From Psychrobacter jeotgali (GTDB lineage: Bacteria > Pseudomonadota > Gammaproteobacteria > Pseudomonadales > Moraxellaceae), in contig NZ_CAJHAF010000001.1 of assembly GCF_904846315.1 (NCBI RefSeq), positions 2,728,001 through 2,792,000 on the forward strand: 64,000 bases of DNA, given 5' to 3'. The notes beneath the pieces were generated by a model. That model worked only from the letters and a program-made list of their open reading frames with translations, was not told the DNA's origin and searched no databases. The position numbers were made by a program, and so were the translations under genes. Positions 1 to 8,036 of the stretch are shown piece after piece. How positions within the stretch are numbered: position 1 is the stretch's first letter; each line of letters opens with the position of its first letter.

Positions 1-57
1 CCACGATGAAATATTTAGCTTGTTAAATATCTGTCAGGTGGTTACTTTGCTAAGTTT

Positions 58-101
58 GGTTGATTGCCAATAACTTTTTCAAAGCGGTTGATTGCCAATA
101 A
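58..101. repeat. Two perfect 16-bp direct repeats upstream of the AraC-type gene
   Basis: GGTTGATTGCCAATAA occurs at 58-73 and again at 86-101, a 28-bp period, ending 16 bases before the regulator's ATG. The ribosome binding site AAGGA (105-109) follows directly. Repeated sites just ahead of an AraC-family gene often bind the regulator itself, but that role is inference. Confidence 0.6.
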
Positions 102-117
102 GTTAAGGATGTGAGGG

Positions 118-1068
118 ATGGACGCACTCAGCATGTTATTAGAGAACGTGCATTTATGCGAAACAAAATACTATAGTCTAAAAGGTTCGGGTAATTGGTC
201 ATACTCCATTACTCGAAAAGATACTATTTTATTTTACTTAGTCATGTCAGGTAGTTTTTGTATTGACGTAGGTGATAACTCACGTAAAGCTCATACTGGC
301 GATATGATTATGATTCCGAATGCATATCAGCATGTCTGTTATGCTCTTGATTATGATGGCAGTAATGCTAAGCCGCTTGATGATATGCTGCTAAAATGCG
401 AAGAGCATATGATTGAGTTGAACGCTGATAACTATAATTCTGCTGAAAAACCTGATTCTTCTTTGATCCTAATTCAATGTCAGTATGATAAAGAGATGAT
501 TAGACCCTTGTTATCAGTATTACCGCAAATACTTCCAGATCATGAAGATCAGCCTGAGAGTCGCTTTGAGATACTTGATGTGGGTATTAAGCTTCTGTCT
601 TTAGAGTCTGAACATGAACGTATGGGTAAGACTGCGGTGATCAATCATTGGGCGAGCATAATGATGATTGAGTGTTTGCGCACTCATATTGAGAGCTTAC
701 CCGAGGCTACTGATTGCTGGCTACAAGCGATGAAAGATCCTTATTTAACCAAAGCACTGGCAGTGATGCATAATGCGCCCAATCAAAACTGGACGATTCA
801 TAAGCTCGCTGAGGTCGCTGGTATGTCGCGCTCAAGCTTTGCCCAGCGCTTTAAAGATGTGGTTGGGATGCCGCCTCTGACTTATTTGATCGACTATCGC
901 TTACGTTTAGCCGCTCGTTATTTGCGCTTACAGCAAAATAGTATCAGCCGTATCAGCGAGATGGTTGGTTACGCTTCAGACTCAACCTTTAGTCAAGCCT
1001 TTAAACGGGTCCACGGAATATCACCCAAAGCCTATCGCCAGATGCATCAAAAAAAAATAACGACTTAA
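118..1068 (+). CDS. AraC family transcriptional regulator
   Basis: A 316-residue regulator with the two-part AraC layout. The first ~200 residues form a cupin-like sensing domain (a GDMIMIPNAYQH stretch near residues 60-70 is typical of the AraC N-terminal fold). Residues ~225-310 form the double helix-turn-helix. The first helix pair is around KLAEVAGMSRSSFAQRFK and the second around ISEMVGYASDSTFSQAFK, ending in the family signature GISPKAYR. The ATG at 118 has AAGGA eight bases upstream. It stands alone, closed by a strong terminator at 1099-1137. The effector is not evident. The target could be the genes to its left (outside the window) or its own promoter, which carries a direct repeat. 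Confidence 0.9.
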   Translation: MDALSMLLENVHLCETKYYSLKGSGNWSYSITRKDTILFYLVMSGSFCIDVGDNSRKAHTGDMIMIPNAYQHVCYALDYDGSNAKPLDDMLLKCEEHMIELNADNYNSAEKPDSSLILIQCQYDKEMIRPLLSVLPQILPDHEDQPESRFEILDVGIKLLSLESEHERMGKTAVINHWASIMMIECLRTHIESLPEATDCWLQAMKDPYLTKALAVMHNAPNQNWTIHKLAEVAGMSRSSFAQRFKDVVGMPPLTYLIDYRLRLAARYLRLQQNSISRISEMVGYASDSTFSQAFKRVHGISPKAYRQMHQKKITT

Positions 1069-1098
1069 CTGGTTTTCAAAGTAAGAAATATTTAGATG

Positions 1099-1137
1099 AA
1101 GCGCTAAGGTAAAGTATTCACCTTAGCGCTTTTTTTT
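1099..1137 (+). terminator. Intrinsic terminator after the AraC-type gene
   Basis: A perfect 12-bp stem (AAGCGCTAAGGT, 1099-1110, with ACCTTAGCGCTT, 1120-1131) around a 9-base loop is followed by a T run to 1137. A second, weaker hairpin (AGCCAG/CTGGCT, 1138-1157) follows at once. The remaining gap to 1378 is AT-rich and shows nothing else I can support. Confidence 0.85.
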
Positions 1138-1378
1138 AGCCAGTTTTTGGACTGGCTTTTGGTATAAATAGCTATGATGCTGTAAGCTAGAGCTTAGAGG
1201 AAGGTAAGATATAATACAAAATGTATTAATTAAAATGTAACGAAAAATATTAAACCCTTCCTATGACCATGCTAGTCAAATGATCAGAATTATTTCACTA
1301 TCATCAAGGCTGACAATCAGCTTGGCTTCAGGTACTATGGTTTTTATAGATATTTATTTTTACTGGTAATGAGATATT

Positions 1379-2425
1379 ATGACTCAACCGATCTTTGAGC
1401 AAAACATGGCCATTAAAGCTACAGACGATAGTATCAACAGTAATAATGCCGATAAAAATAGCAGTAATAGCACGGTAAACCATAATGCTGAGGATAAGGA
1501 GCTACCCTTTACTAAGCATCAGGTCTCTGCATTTACTAAGGCAGATTTATTGGCATTATTTACCTTGCCAGCATCTTTATCTGCTGAAAATCCTTGTGCT
1601 CAAAGCACCTCTCCTGCGCATACAGATGCGAGTCTCACGGCAGATGTGGCTGCACAGCGCTTGCTGCTCTACCGCCGTCAGCATCAACGGACTCGATTAC
1701 TCTATCAGGCACCCGCCAGTATAAAACCTACCTATTTGGTACAGTCATTAAAGTTTCAATTTGCTGAATATCAGCATTATATCCTAGCGCAGCAGCTCGA
1801 TAAGCGTGGCCTTATGGATACCGATAGTCTTGAGCGTCTATGGCAACAGCTGCATGTGGTCGATGATATTATCGCCGATATTGTTCGTCATATGCCAGCA
1901 CAGCAACCAGCCGGTTGGCAGCTTACCGCACAAGATGGCCACAATCCATTACGTTTACCTACTATTGGCAAATTAAAACATCCTAAACCTATCGCTGATC
2001 AAGCGAGTCTTAACAGCTACGTTTTGAGTCATTTTGGGGTCAGCAGTTTCACCTATGATCGTGGTTATTATATCGGTCACGTGATTGGCTATCTATTCAG
2101 TTGCTATTATTTCGCTCATCTTTCTATCAGTTACGGGGTTACCGCTCTTGGTGAGCAGGTGGTGGACGGCTATGATTATGCCAGTTTGGAAACCCCGTAT
2201 ATGGTGCGCTTGTTGCAAGGATTAGATGGATATTGTAAAAAGCGTGTGTATCAATTGGCGGTTATCTGTGCACGCTTGAGTGTCTATGCTAGTGACAAGC
2301 GCATTGAGAAAATGCTGATAGCCGAGGTCAATGACTTTGATAAAAAACTGCAACAACAGCACCTAGATGTTCTATTACTACAAGGTATGATGCCTGATAG
2401 TAGTGACTCTACGCCATTATTTTAG
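1379..2425 (+). CDS. Hypothetical protein of unknown function, upstream of gspF
   Basis: A 348-residue protein I do not recognise. Residues 1-45 are rich in Asn, Ser and Asp and look disordered. Residues 60-130 include an Arg-rich stretch (LLLYRRQHQRTRLLY). The C-terminal half (~205-325) is dense in Tyr and Phe, with a weakly hydrophobic stretch around GYYIGHVIGYLFSCYYF that could be a buried helix or a single membrane segment. There is no signal peptide or lipobox. It lies 60 bases upstream of gspF on the same strand without an obvious terminator between, so co-transcription is likely. A role linked to type II secretion is only a guess from position. Confidence 0.7.
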   Translation: MTQPIFEQNMAIKATDDSINSNNADKNSSNSTVNHNAEDKELPFTKHQVSAFTKADLLALFTLPASLSAENPCAQSTSPAHTDASLTADVAAQRLLLYRRQHQRTRLLYQAPASIKPTYLVQSLKFQFAEYQHYILAQQLDKRGLMDTDSLERLWQQLHVVDDIIADIVRHMPAQQPAGWQLTAQDGHNPLRLPTIGKLKHPKPIADQASLNSYVLSHFGVSSFTYDRGYYIGHVIGYLFSCYYFAHLSISYGVTALGEQVVDGYDYASLETPYMVRLLQGLDGYCKKRVYQLAVICARLSVYASDKRIEKMLIAEVNDFDKKLQQQHLDVLLLQGMMPDSSDSTPLF

Positions 2426-2485
2426 ACTCTTCCTATAAATAGCGCTTACCATAGCTTATATATTTACCTTTAGGATATTGCGGTT

Positions 2486-3688
2486 ATGCCTGCTTATCAT
2501 TATAAAGCGCTTGATGACCAAGGCAGTATCCAAAAAGGACTGTTAGAGGGCGACTCTGCTCGCCAAGTGCGTCAGCAGCTACGAGATAAAGACTGGACAC
2601 CAGTAGAGATCAGCGCCGTCAGTGATAGGCAAAGCCAGCCTAAAAGCCGTTATAAAAACCCATCTGCCTATGAGCTGGCACTGCTCACCCGGCAGCTATC
2701 GGTACTGCTCGCTGCGGGTATTCCACTTGAGGAAACGCTTGCTGCGGTTGCTAAACAATCTCCCAAAACTCATATCAAATCCTTGATGCTAGGTGTACGC
2801 TCGCACGTATTAGAGGGCCTCAGTCTAGCCCGTGCTTTGCAGCAAGCCGCCAGCTTTCCGCCTCTATACATCGCTACCATTGCCGCAGGGGAGAAGTCTG
2901 GTCATTTGGACTTGATCTTAAGCCAGTTGGCCGACTACACCGAAAACCGCTATGCCCTACAAAAGAAAATACAGGGAGCCATGGTCTATCCGATGGTACT
3001 GATGGTGATGGCGATTGGGGTAGTAATGGGGCTAATGAGCTTTGTGGTGCCCAAGATCGTCAAGGTGTTTGAGCAATCCGAGCAGGCGCTACCGCTGATT
3101 ACGCAAGTGGTGCTTGCTTTATCTAATGTCATCACGCAGTGGTGGTGGCTGATGCTGTTAGTAATCAGCGCTACGGTTTGGTTATTATACCGCTTTGCCA
3201 AGACCCAAGCGGGCAAACTGACCATCGATAGCATAGTACTTAGATTACCTATATTGGCACGCTTGTCCAAAGGTCTCAATGCCGCTCGCTTTGCTAGTAC
3301 GCTGGCGATACTGGTGCGCTCTGGTGTGCCGCTGATTGAGGCACTGCATATTGGCGCTGCGGTAACCACCAATCTACATATTCAGCAAACTATTATCAGC
3401 GCCGCTGATCGGGTCACCGAGGGGGCAAGTCTATCAAGCCAGCTGGAAAAATCGAGCTATTTTCCGCCGATGATGGTGCAAATGATCAAAAGCGGCGAGA
3501 ACTCAGGCGGGCTTGAGAATATGCTTAGCCGTGCCGCTACTATGCAAGAGGCTGAGGCTACTAACTTTATTAGCACTTTATTATCGTTACTAGAGCCGCT
3601 TATGCTGGTATTGATGGGGGTAGTCGTGATGATCATTGTCATGGCGGTCATGTTACCTATCGTAAATATGAATGATTTGGCAGGCTAG
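2486..3688 (+). CDS. gspF: Type II secretion system inner membrane platform protein GspF
   Basis: This 400-residue protein has the usual GspF/PilC length and plan. Residues 1-60 are a short cytoplasmic lead (MPAYHYKALDDQGSIQKG is a classic start). Two T2SSF repeats lie at ~68-190 and ~270-392, with membrane segments near 165-190, 219-237 and 371-393. GspF is the polytopic platform that couples the GspE ATPase to pseudopilus growth. The lead resembles GspF rather than PilC, and gspG follows about 350 bases later, which supports the type II assignment. None of the other gsp genes (C, D, E, H-N) is in the window, so the pair is detached from the rest of its machine, as is common in Moraxellaceae. 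Confidence 0.88.
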   Translation: MPAYHYKALDDQGSIQKGLLEGDSARQVRQQLRDKDWTPVEISAVSDRQSQPKSRYKNPSAYELALLTRQLSVLLAAGIPLEETLAAVAKQSPKTHIKSLMLGVRSHVLEGLSLARALQQAASFPPLYIATIAAGEKSGHLDLILSQLADYTENRYALQKKIQGAMVYPMVLMVMAIGVVMGLMSFVVPKIVKVFEQSEQALPLITQVVLALSNVITQWWWLMLLVISATVWLLYRFAKTQAGKLTIDSIVLRLPILARLSKGLNAARFASTLAILVRSGVPLIEALHIGAAVTTNLHIQQTIISAADRVTEGASLSSQLEKSSYFPPMMVQMIKSGENSGGLENMLSRAATMQEAEATNFISTLLSLLEPLMLVLMGVVVMIIVMAVMLPIVNMNDLAG

Positions 3689-4042
3689 TCTTAGCTCTAT
3701 ATATAGCCAATTCTTTATAAAAAGATAGTTAAGACCCTAGCTTCATAAGACCCTTTTAATCACTGGTATATCTCCTTATTTCACCACTAATATTACACTT
3801 ATCTTGCTTAATTTCACTTTAGTTTTCTTAAGCTTTACTTACGTGTTGCATATTATTAATGAAGCCATGCTTTTACTAGGGCTGGGTGCATAATTGGGCT
3901 ATAGTGACAGCTATGGTTTATCGATAAAATCTTCATTATCATGATGGCCTAATTATTAGTTATCAGCGCACAATAAGGCAAGGCTAGTGCTAGATAAATA
4001 TGAAATCATAGTCTATAGTAATAATATCTGTGTATAACTGTG
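3689..4042. other. 354-bp intergenic region between gspF and gspG
   Basis: AT-rich and without a coding stretch. No clear hairpin terminator follows gspF. Promoter elements for gspG may lie here, but none matches consensus well enough to name. Confidence 0.4.
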
Positions 4043-4567
4043 ATGATAAACTTGATGACTATGAATGACCGCACAACGGGTAAAGAAACTAACCACTCAG
4101 TAATTGAGAAAAAGCTGGCGACAGTAGGTTATAGAAGCATAAGTTATAGAAGCCATAGCCAGTCAGGATTTACCCTGATTGAAATTATGGTAGTGATTGT
4201 CATTTTGGCGATTTTAGCAGGTTTAGTGGTGCCAAGGGTGGTGGGTCAAAGTGATAAAGCACGGGTCAAGACGACGGAAACTGCATTGGCGACTGTCTCT
4301 AATACGCTTGATATGTATAAGATAGATAATGCGCGTTATCCGACCACCGCACAAGGTTTGGATGCGCTGTCCACCCCGCCAGCAGATGCAAAGAACTACC
4401 CTGAAGGGGGTTATATCAAAGGCGGCTATCCAACTGATGGCTGGGAAAATGAGCTGCAATATGTTGTTCCCGGCAGTGACAATCGTCCTTATGATTTGTT
4501 CTCTTTAGGTGCTGATGGTGAGCAGGGCGGTGAAGGGCTAGACAGTGATATTTATGCTCAACTCTAG
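4043..4567 (+). CDS. gspG: Type II secretion system major pseudopilin GspG
   Basis: A 174-residue type II major pseudopilin. The prepilin peptidase site is SG followed by FTLIEIMVVIVILAILAG, with Glu at mature position 5. The C-terminal calcium-binding loop DLFSLGADGEQGGEGLDSDI is diagnostic of GspG. GspG polymerises into the periplasmic pseudopilus that pushes folded exoproteins through the secretin. The leader before the cleavage site is about 41 residues, far longer than the usual 6-10, and there is no in-frame ATG, GTG or TTG close to the site. I use ATG 4043; GTG 4040 and ATG 4055 or 4061 are alternatives, and no strong ribosome binding site decides. A terminator follows at 4688-4720. 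Confidence 0.92.
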   Translation: MINLMTMNDRTTGKETNHSVIEKKLATVGYRSISYRSHSQSGFTLIEIMVVIVILAILAGLVVPRVVGQSDKARVKTTETALATVSNTLDMYKIDNARYPTTAQGLDALSTPPADAKNYPEGGYIKGGYPTDGWENELQYVVPGSDNRPYDLFSLGADGEQGGEGLDSDIYAQL

Positions 4568-4687
4568 AATGCTTAGATTGAGGTCAAGATTATAGTCAAT
4601 CCCAAATAAATGACATACTTAGCCATACACTGAACGCTAATATTTTTAAAGTGAATCAACTGTCTAGTAAAGTATTCACTGCTAACG

Positions 4688-4720
4688 ATCAATCAATAAA
4701 GGGTTATTGGTTGATTTTTT
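4688..4720 (+). terminator. Intrinsic terminator after gspG
   Basis: ATCAATCAATAA (4688-4699) pairs with TTATTGGTTGAT (4704-4715), a 12-bp stem with one G-U pair, a 4-base loop, and a T run to 4720. It lies 120 bases past gspG, inside the 323-base gap before 4891, which otherwise shows nothing clear. Confidence 0.75.
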
Positions 4721-4890
4721 ATTGCTAAGTTATTTAGGGCAAGCCCTATAAATAATCACGATATGTAAACTAGTCAATTTTATAAAACAGTACCTAATTA
4801 TTAACTCACGATTTTCATTTTATATGGGCTCTATCAGCCTGAGCTCTTCAAGAAAGTTCAATACGCTTTAACACTCAAAGGTAGCCCGTT

Positions 4891-5433
4891 ATGTCCATCA
4901 AGACTTTAATAACTATGCCCATCTCCACCATAAAACCTACTGCCAAAAGCGCTTTATTCGCTCTGTTGGTAGCCAGTGCTGGTTTGAGCGCTATTCCTAG
5001 CCATGCCGCTGGATTAAGCGACTTGTTTGGTAGTAGCGCTAATAAATCGAAGTTTTTGCCAGTAGATGAAGCCTTTAACGTCAATACTAGTACCAAAGCT
5101 GGGGCTAAAGGAACGCGCTTAACCATCAAGTTCGATATTACCCCTGAGCACTATGTTTATAAAGACCAGCTGACTGTCACCTTTCCTAAAGGGGTGAGCG
5201 CTACACCTTTTACCTTTAGCCAGTCGCCGGTTTCCATTGATGATCCTACCTTTGGACGGGTACCTGTATTTACGCAAAAAACCGTGGTAGCGACCACCAC
5301 TTTAACTACTAATAATGGTAAGGGTGCCAAGAATGCACCCATCGTTATCGGTTGGCAAGGCTGTGCCAAAGCAGGGTTATGCTATCCGCCTGAGAAAATC
5401 AAAACGAAAGTCAACATTGCTACGCCGCGTTAA
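4891..5433 (+). CDS. Free-standing DsbD N-terminal (alpha) domain protein
   Basis: A 180-residue secreted protein that matches only the periplasmic N-terminal domain of DsbD. A signal peptide covers about residues 1-39, ending near SHAA. The rest parallels residues ~45-175 of the DsbD encoded just downstream, sharing KFLPVDEAF, HYVYKDQ, DPTFGRVPVF and GWQGCAKAGLCYPPEKIK. Both redox cysteines (C158 and C164) are kept. In DsbD this domain takes electrons from the membrane domain and reduces DsbC, CcmG and similar partners. A lone copy could be a second shuttle or a specialised reductant. The leader just before its ATG (AAAGGTAGC) resembles that of dsbD, so the duplication includes the translation start. 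Function is inferred. Confidence 0.85.
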   Translation: MSIKTLITMPISTIKPTAKSALFALLVASAGLSAIPSHAAGLSDLFGSSANKSKFLPVDEAFNVNTSTKAGAKGTRLTIKFDITPEHYVYKDQLTVTFPKGVSATPFTFSQSPVSIDDPTFGRVPVFTQKTVVATTTLTTNNGKGAKNAPIVIGWQGCAKAGLCYPPEKIKTKVNIATPR

Positions 5434-5526
5434 TAATTGCGGAGTAAGTAGTAATAAGTGATAAAGCGCCGCTCGTAAGTCCGCCCAAACTTTAGTAATA
5501 AATTAGTAATAAAAAGGTAGCTCTTC

Positions 5527-7689
5527 ATGTCTAGCATGGTGTCAAAAAAAGCCGCTAAAAAGCAGCCTTTCAAAAAAAGGTCGTCTATGTGGGCATTAGC
5601 TTTGGTCAGTACCTCATTAATGATAGGACTGCCAACCACTGCTACGACCACCCAAGCTGCAAGCTTAGGGGATCTATTTAGTAGTAAAGGTAGCGCCCAA
5701 CCTAAATTTCTACCCGTCGATGAAGCTTTTCAGGTCAGTCACAGCGCTCAGCCTACTGCTAAAGGGACGCGCTTAGCGATTAACTTTGACATCACCCCTG
5801 AACATTACGTTTATAAAGATCAAATCAAGCTCACCTTGCCAGAAGGCATGAGCGCTAGCCCTTTTACTTTTAATCAGACAGCGGTAACTATCGATGACCC
5901 CACCTTTGGGCGGGTGCCGGTATTTGATCAGGCTAATATGGTGGCGACCACCACTTTGACCAATAATAGTGGCAAAAGGGTGGATAATGCCGCGCTTACT
6001 ATTGGTTGGCAAGGCTGCGCCAAGGCAGGACTGTGCTATCCGCCTGAAAAAATTAAAACCAATATTAGTATTGCAGCGACGCCTCAAGCAGCAGCGGCAA
6101 CCGCCACCAATGCTAACGCTCAGTCTCAGAACAGTACTTCTACGAGTGCTGCAACTTCACCTGCAGCTGCCGATGCTGCAACCTCTACATCACAACAAGC
6201 ACTATTAGAAGACGATGCAAATGATGTCATAAATTACGATGCGCTGGAGAGCGACTCTGAAAATAGTGAGGCGGACGATGAAGTTATAGATTATGATGCG
6301 CTGGAGGGTAGTGCGGCTACTAATAGCATCTCTGGGGCAGATACCAATACTATCGGCGGGGCGACTGAGAACGCTACGGTCAGCAATAATAATGCAGACG
6401 CTAATGGGTTAGAGAATAGTGATCCCTTTGGTTTAGCCCAGCATCCTTGGTTGGCGCTAGGGCTATTGTTCTTAGCTGGCTTGGGTTTGGCATTAACTCC
6501 CTGCGTGTTACCGATGCTGCCTATTGTAGCTAACATTGTCGCTCGTCAGGAGAATCCAACGGTTAAAAAGGGCGTGATACTGACTACCAGTTATGCCGTT
6601 GGGGTGGCTACAGCCTACGGCATCTTAGGGGCGCTGATTGCCGTATTTGGCGAGTCGTTAGGCATTATCGGTTGGCTGCAAAATCCGATTATCCTGATTA
6701 GCTTTGCGATAGTTTTTGTTTTGTTGGCGCTATATATGCTGGGCGTGTTCAGCATTCGTTTGCCTTATGCCATCAGCAGCAAAATGCAAGGGCTAAGCCA
6801 AGCGGGCGATAGCAAGCTTGGTAGTGCCGGTGGCAGTTTGGTAGCAGGATTTTTGTCAGCTCTAGTCGTATCGCCCTGTGTTTCAGCGCCATTATTTGGT
6901 GCGCTGCTGGCGGTCTCAACCATTGGAAGTCCGCTGCTGGGCTTTGCCGCTTTATTTATGCTCGGTTTTGGGCTATCGGTGCCGCTTATCTTAATTGGCG
7001 CCACCCAAGGCAAGATCATGCCCAAGGCCGGCGAGTGGATGAACTGGGTTAAGCAAGGCTTTGCATTATTACTGTTCGCAGTAGCTTTATTGCTGATTGA
7101 GCGAGTCTTTATCTCTCCAGTGATGCTGATCGTATGGGCGCTATGGTTCATGGTAGTAGCGACTTGGGCATGGAGCTGGCTGGGTAAAGGGCGTTTATTT
7201 ACTCAAGCTGTTGGTTTGGTTGCCGGTATTTGGGCGGCGATGCTCATTATTGGGGCAGCGTTAGGTAACGATGACAGTTTGCATCCGCTAGCCTCCTTGA
7301 GTGCGCCCGCCGCTATGATGCAGACTACGGGTCAAGTGTCAGCCAATGCCAGTACTTCGGATGAGCACATTACTACCTTAGCAGAGCTGGATGCTATTAC
7401 GGCCTCTAATCCTAAAGTATTGGTTGATCTGACCGCTGATTGGTGTGTTGAGTGCCGTATTATGGATAAAAACTTATTTCATAATCGTCCTGCGCAAATG
7501 CAAGACTGGCAATTGGTTAGACTAGATATCACTGACACTACCGAGGATTCAAAAGCCATCTTAGCCCGTTATCAGCTCTTTGGGCCGCCAACACTACTCT
7601 ATTATAAGGATGGTGAGTTAGTCCAAAAACAAGTAGGCGAGATTGGTCGACCGGAGTTTGAAAAGACTTTGACTGCATTGAACCAATAA
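5527..7689 (+). CDS. dsbD: Thiol:disulfide interchange protein DsbD
   Basis: A 720-residue transmembrane reductase that carries electrons from cytoplasmic thioredoxin to periplasmic proteins. In order it has a signal peptide (~1-45) and a periplasmic alpha domain with C164 and C170 (GWQGCAKAGLCYPP). A low-complexity Ala/Ser/Thr/Asp linker (~185-300) follows, then an eight-helix membrane domain from ~307 with both redox cysteines (TPCVLPM near C326 and SPCVSAP near C451). The thioredoxin-like gamma domain ends the protein, with DWCVEC at ~638-643. It is longer than the ~570-residue E. coli protein mainly because of the linker, which contains an internal near-duplicate (NYDALES and DYDALEG). 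It sits 93 bases after its alpha-domain paralogue and probably shares its transcript. Confidence 0.95.
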   Translation: MSSMVSKKAAKKQPFKKRSSMWALALVSTSLMIGLPTTATTTQAASLGDLFSSKGSAQPKFLPVDEAFQVSHSAQPTAKGTRLAINFDITPEHYVYKDQIKLTLPEGMSASPFTFNQTAVTIDDPTFGRVPVFDQANMVATTTLTNNSGKRVDNAALTIGWQGCAKAGLCYPPEKIKTNISIAATPQAAAATATNANAQSQNSTSTSAATSPAAADAATSTSQQALLEDDANDVINYDALESDSENSEADDEVIDYDALEGSAATNSISGADTNTIGGATENATVSNNNADANGLENSDPFGLAQHPWLALGLLFLAGLGLALTPCVLPMLPIVANIVARQENPTVKKGVILTTSYAVGVATAYGILGALIAVFGESLGIIGWLQNPIILISFAIVFVLLALYMLGVFSIRLPYAISSKMQGLSQAGDSKLGSAGGSLVAGFLSALVVSPCVSAPLFGALLAVSTIGSPLLGFAALFMLGFGLSVPLILIGATQGKIMPKAGEWMNWVKQGFALLLFAVALLLIERVFISPVMLIVWALWFMVVATWAWSWLGKGRLFTQAVGLVAGIWAAMLIIGAALGNDDSLHPLASLSAPAAMMQTTGQVSANASTSDEHITTLAELDAITASNPKVLVDLTADWCVECRIMDKNLFHNRPAQMQDWQLVRLDITDTTEDSKAILARYQLFGPPTLLYYKDGELVQKQVGEIGRPEFEKTLTALNQ

Positions 7690-7720
7690 CCTAAATCAGC
7701 TGTTTTACGCTTAAAGTCAT

Positions 7721-7763
7721 AAACGAGTCAGTAGAAAGTTATTATAACGTTATTGGCTCGTTT
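7721..7763 (+). terminator. Probable terminator after dsbD
   Basis: AAACGAGTCA (7721-7730) pairs with TGGCTCGTTT (7754-7763) through one G-U pair, followed by TTCTTG. The long loop can fold internally. The tail is weaker than in the other terminators here. Confidence 0.5.
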
Positions 7764-8007
7764 TCTTGAATTCAGTTAAGTTGAATTAAATAATGGCTTG
7801 CTTGAAGAGAATTCGACGGGTCTTGTATTTGCTAGCGAAAATGCTAGTATAACTCGAAAAATTTCATTACAATAATGTAACAATATCTAACTAACGCCTT
7901 AGTGACATTGAAAGTAATGCAAAAATTATCTTTTAATACACTAAGCCTATATGAGTTTCATCCTCACCACTTCTGTTTTTTTATATCTCAGCCAATCCTT
8001 TGACACC

Positions 8008-8022
8008 TTGGTACTATACCAA
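8008..8022. promoter_or_regulatory. Perfect inverted repeat upstream of pldA
   Basis: TTGGTA-CTA-TACCAA is a perfect palindrome with a 3-base centre. It lies directly after a TTGACA hexamer (8000-8005), where a -35 element would sit, and 15-40 bases before the pldA start. The position suggests an operator; no regulator is assigned. The remainder of the 347-base gap after dsbD is AT-rich with no gene. Confidence 0.35.
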
Positions 8023-8036
8023 CATAGGGTTATAGC

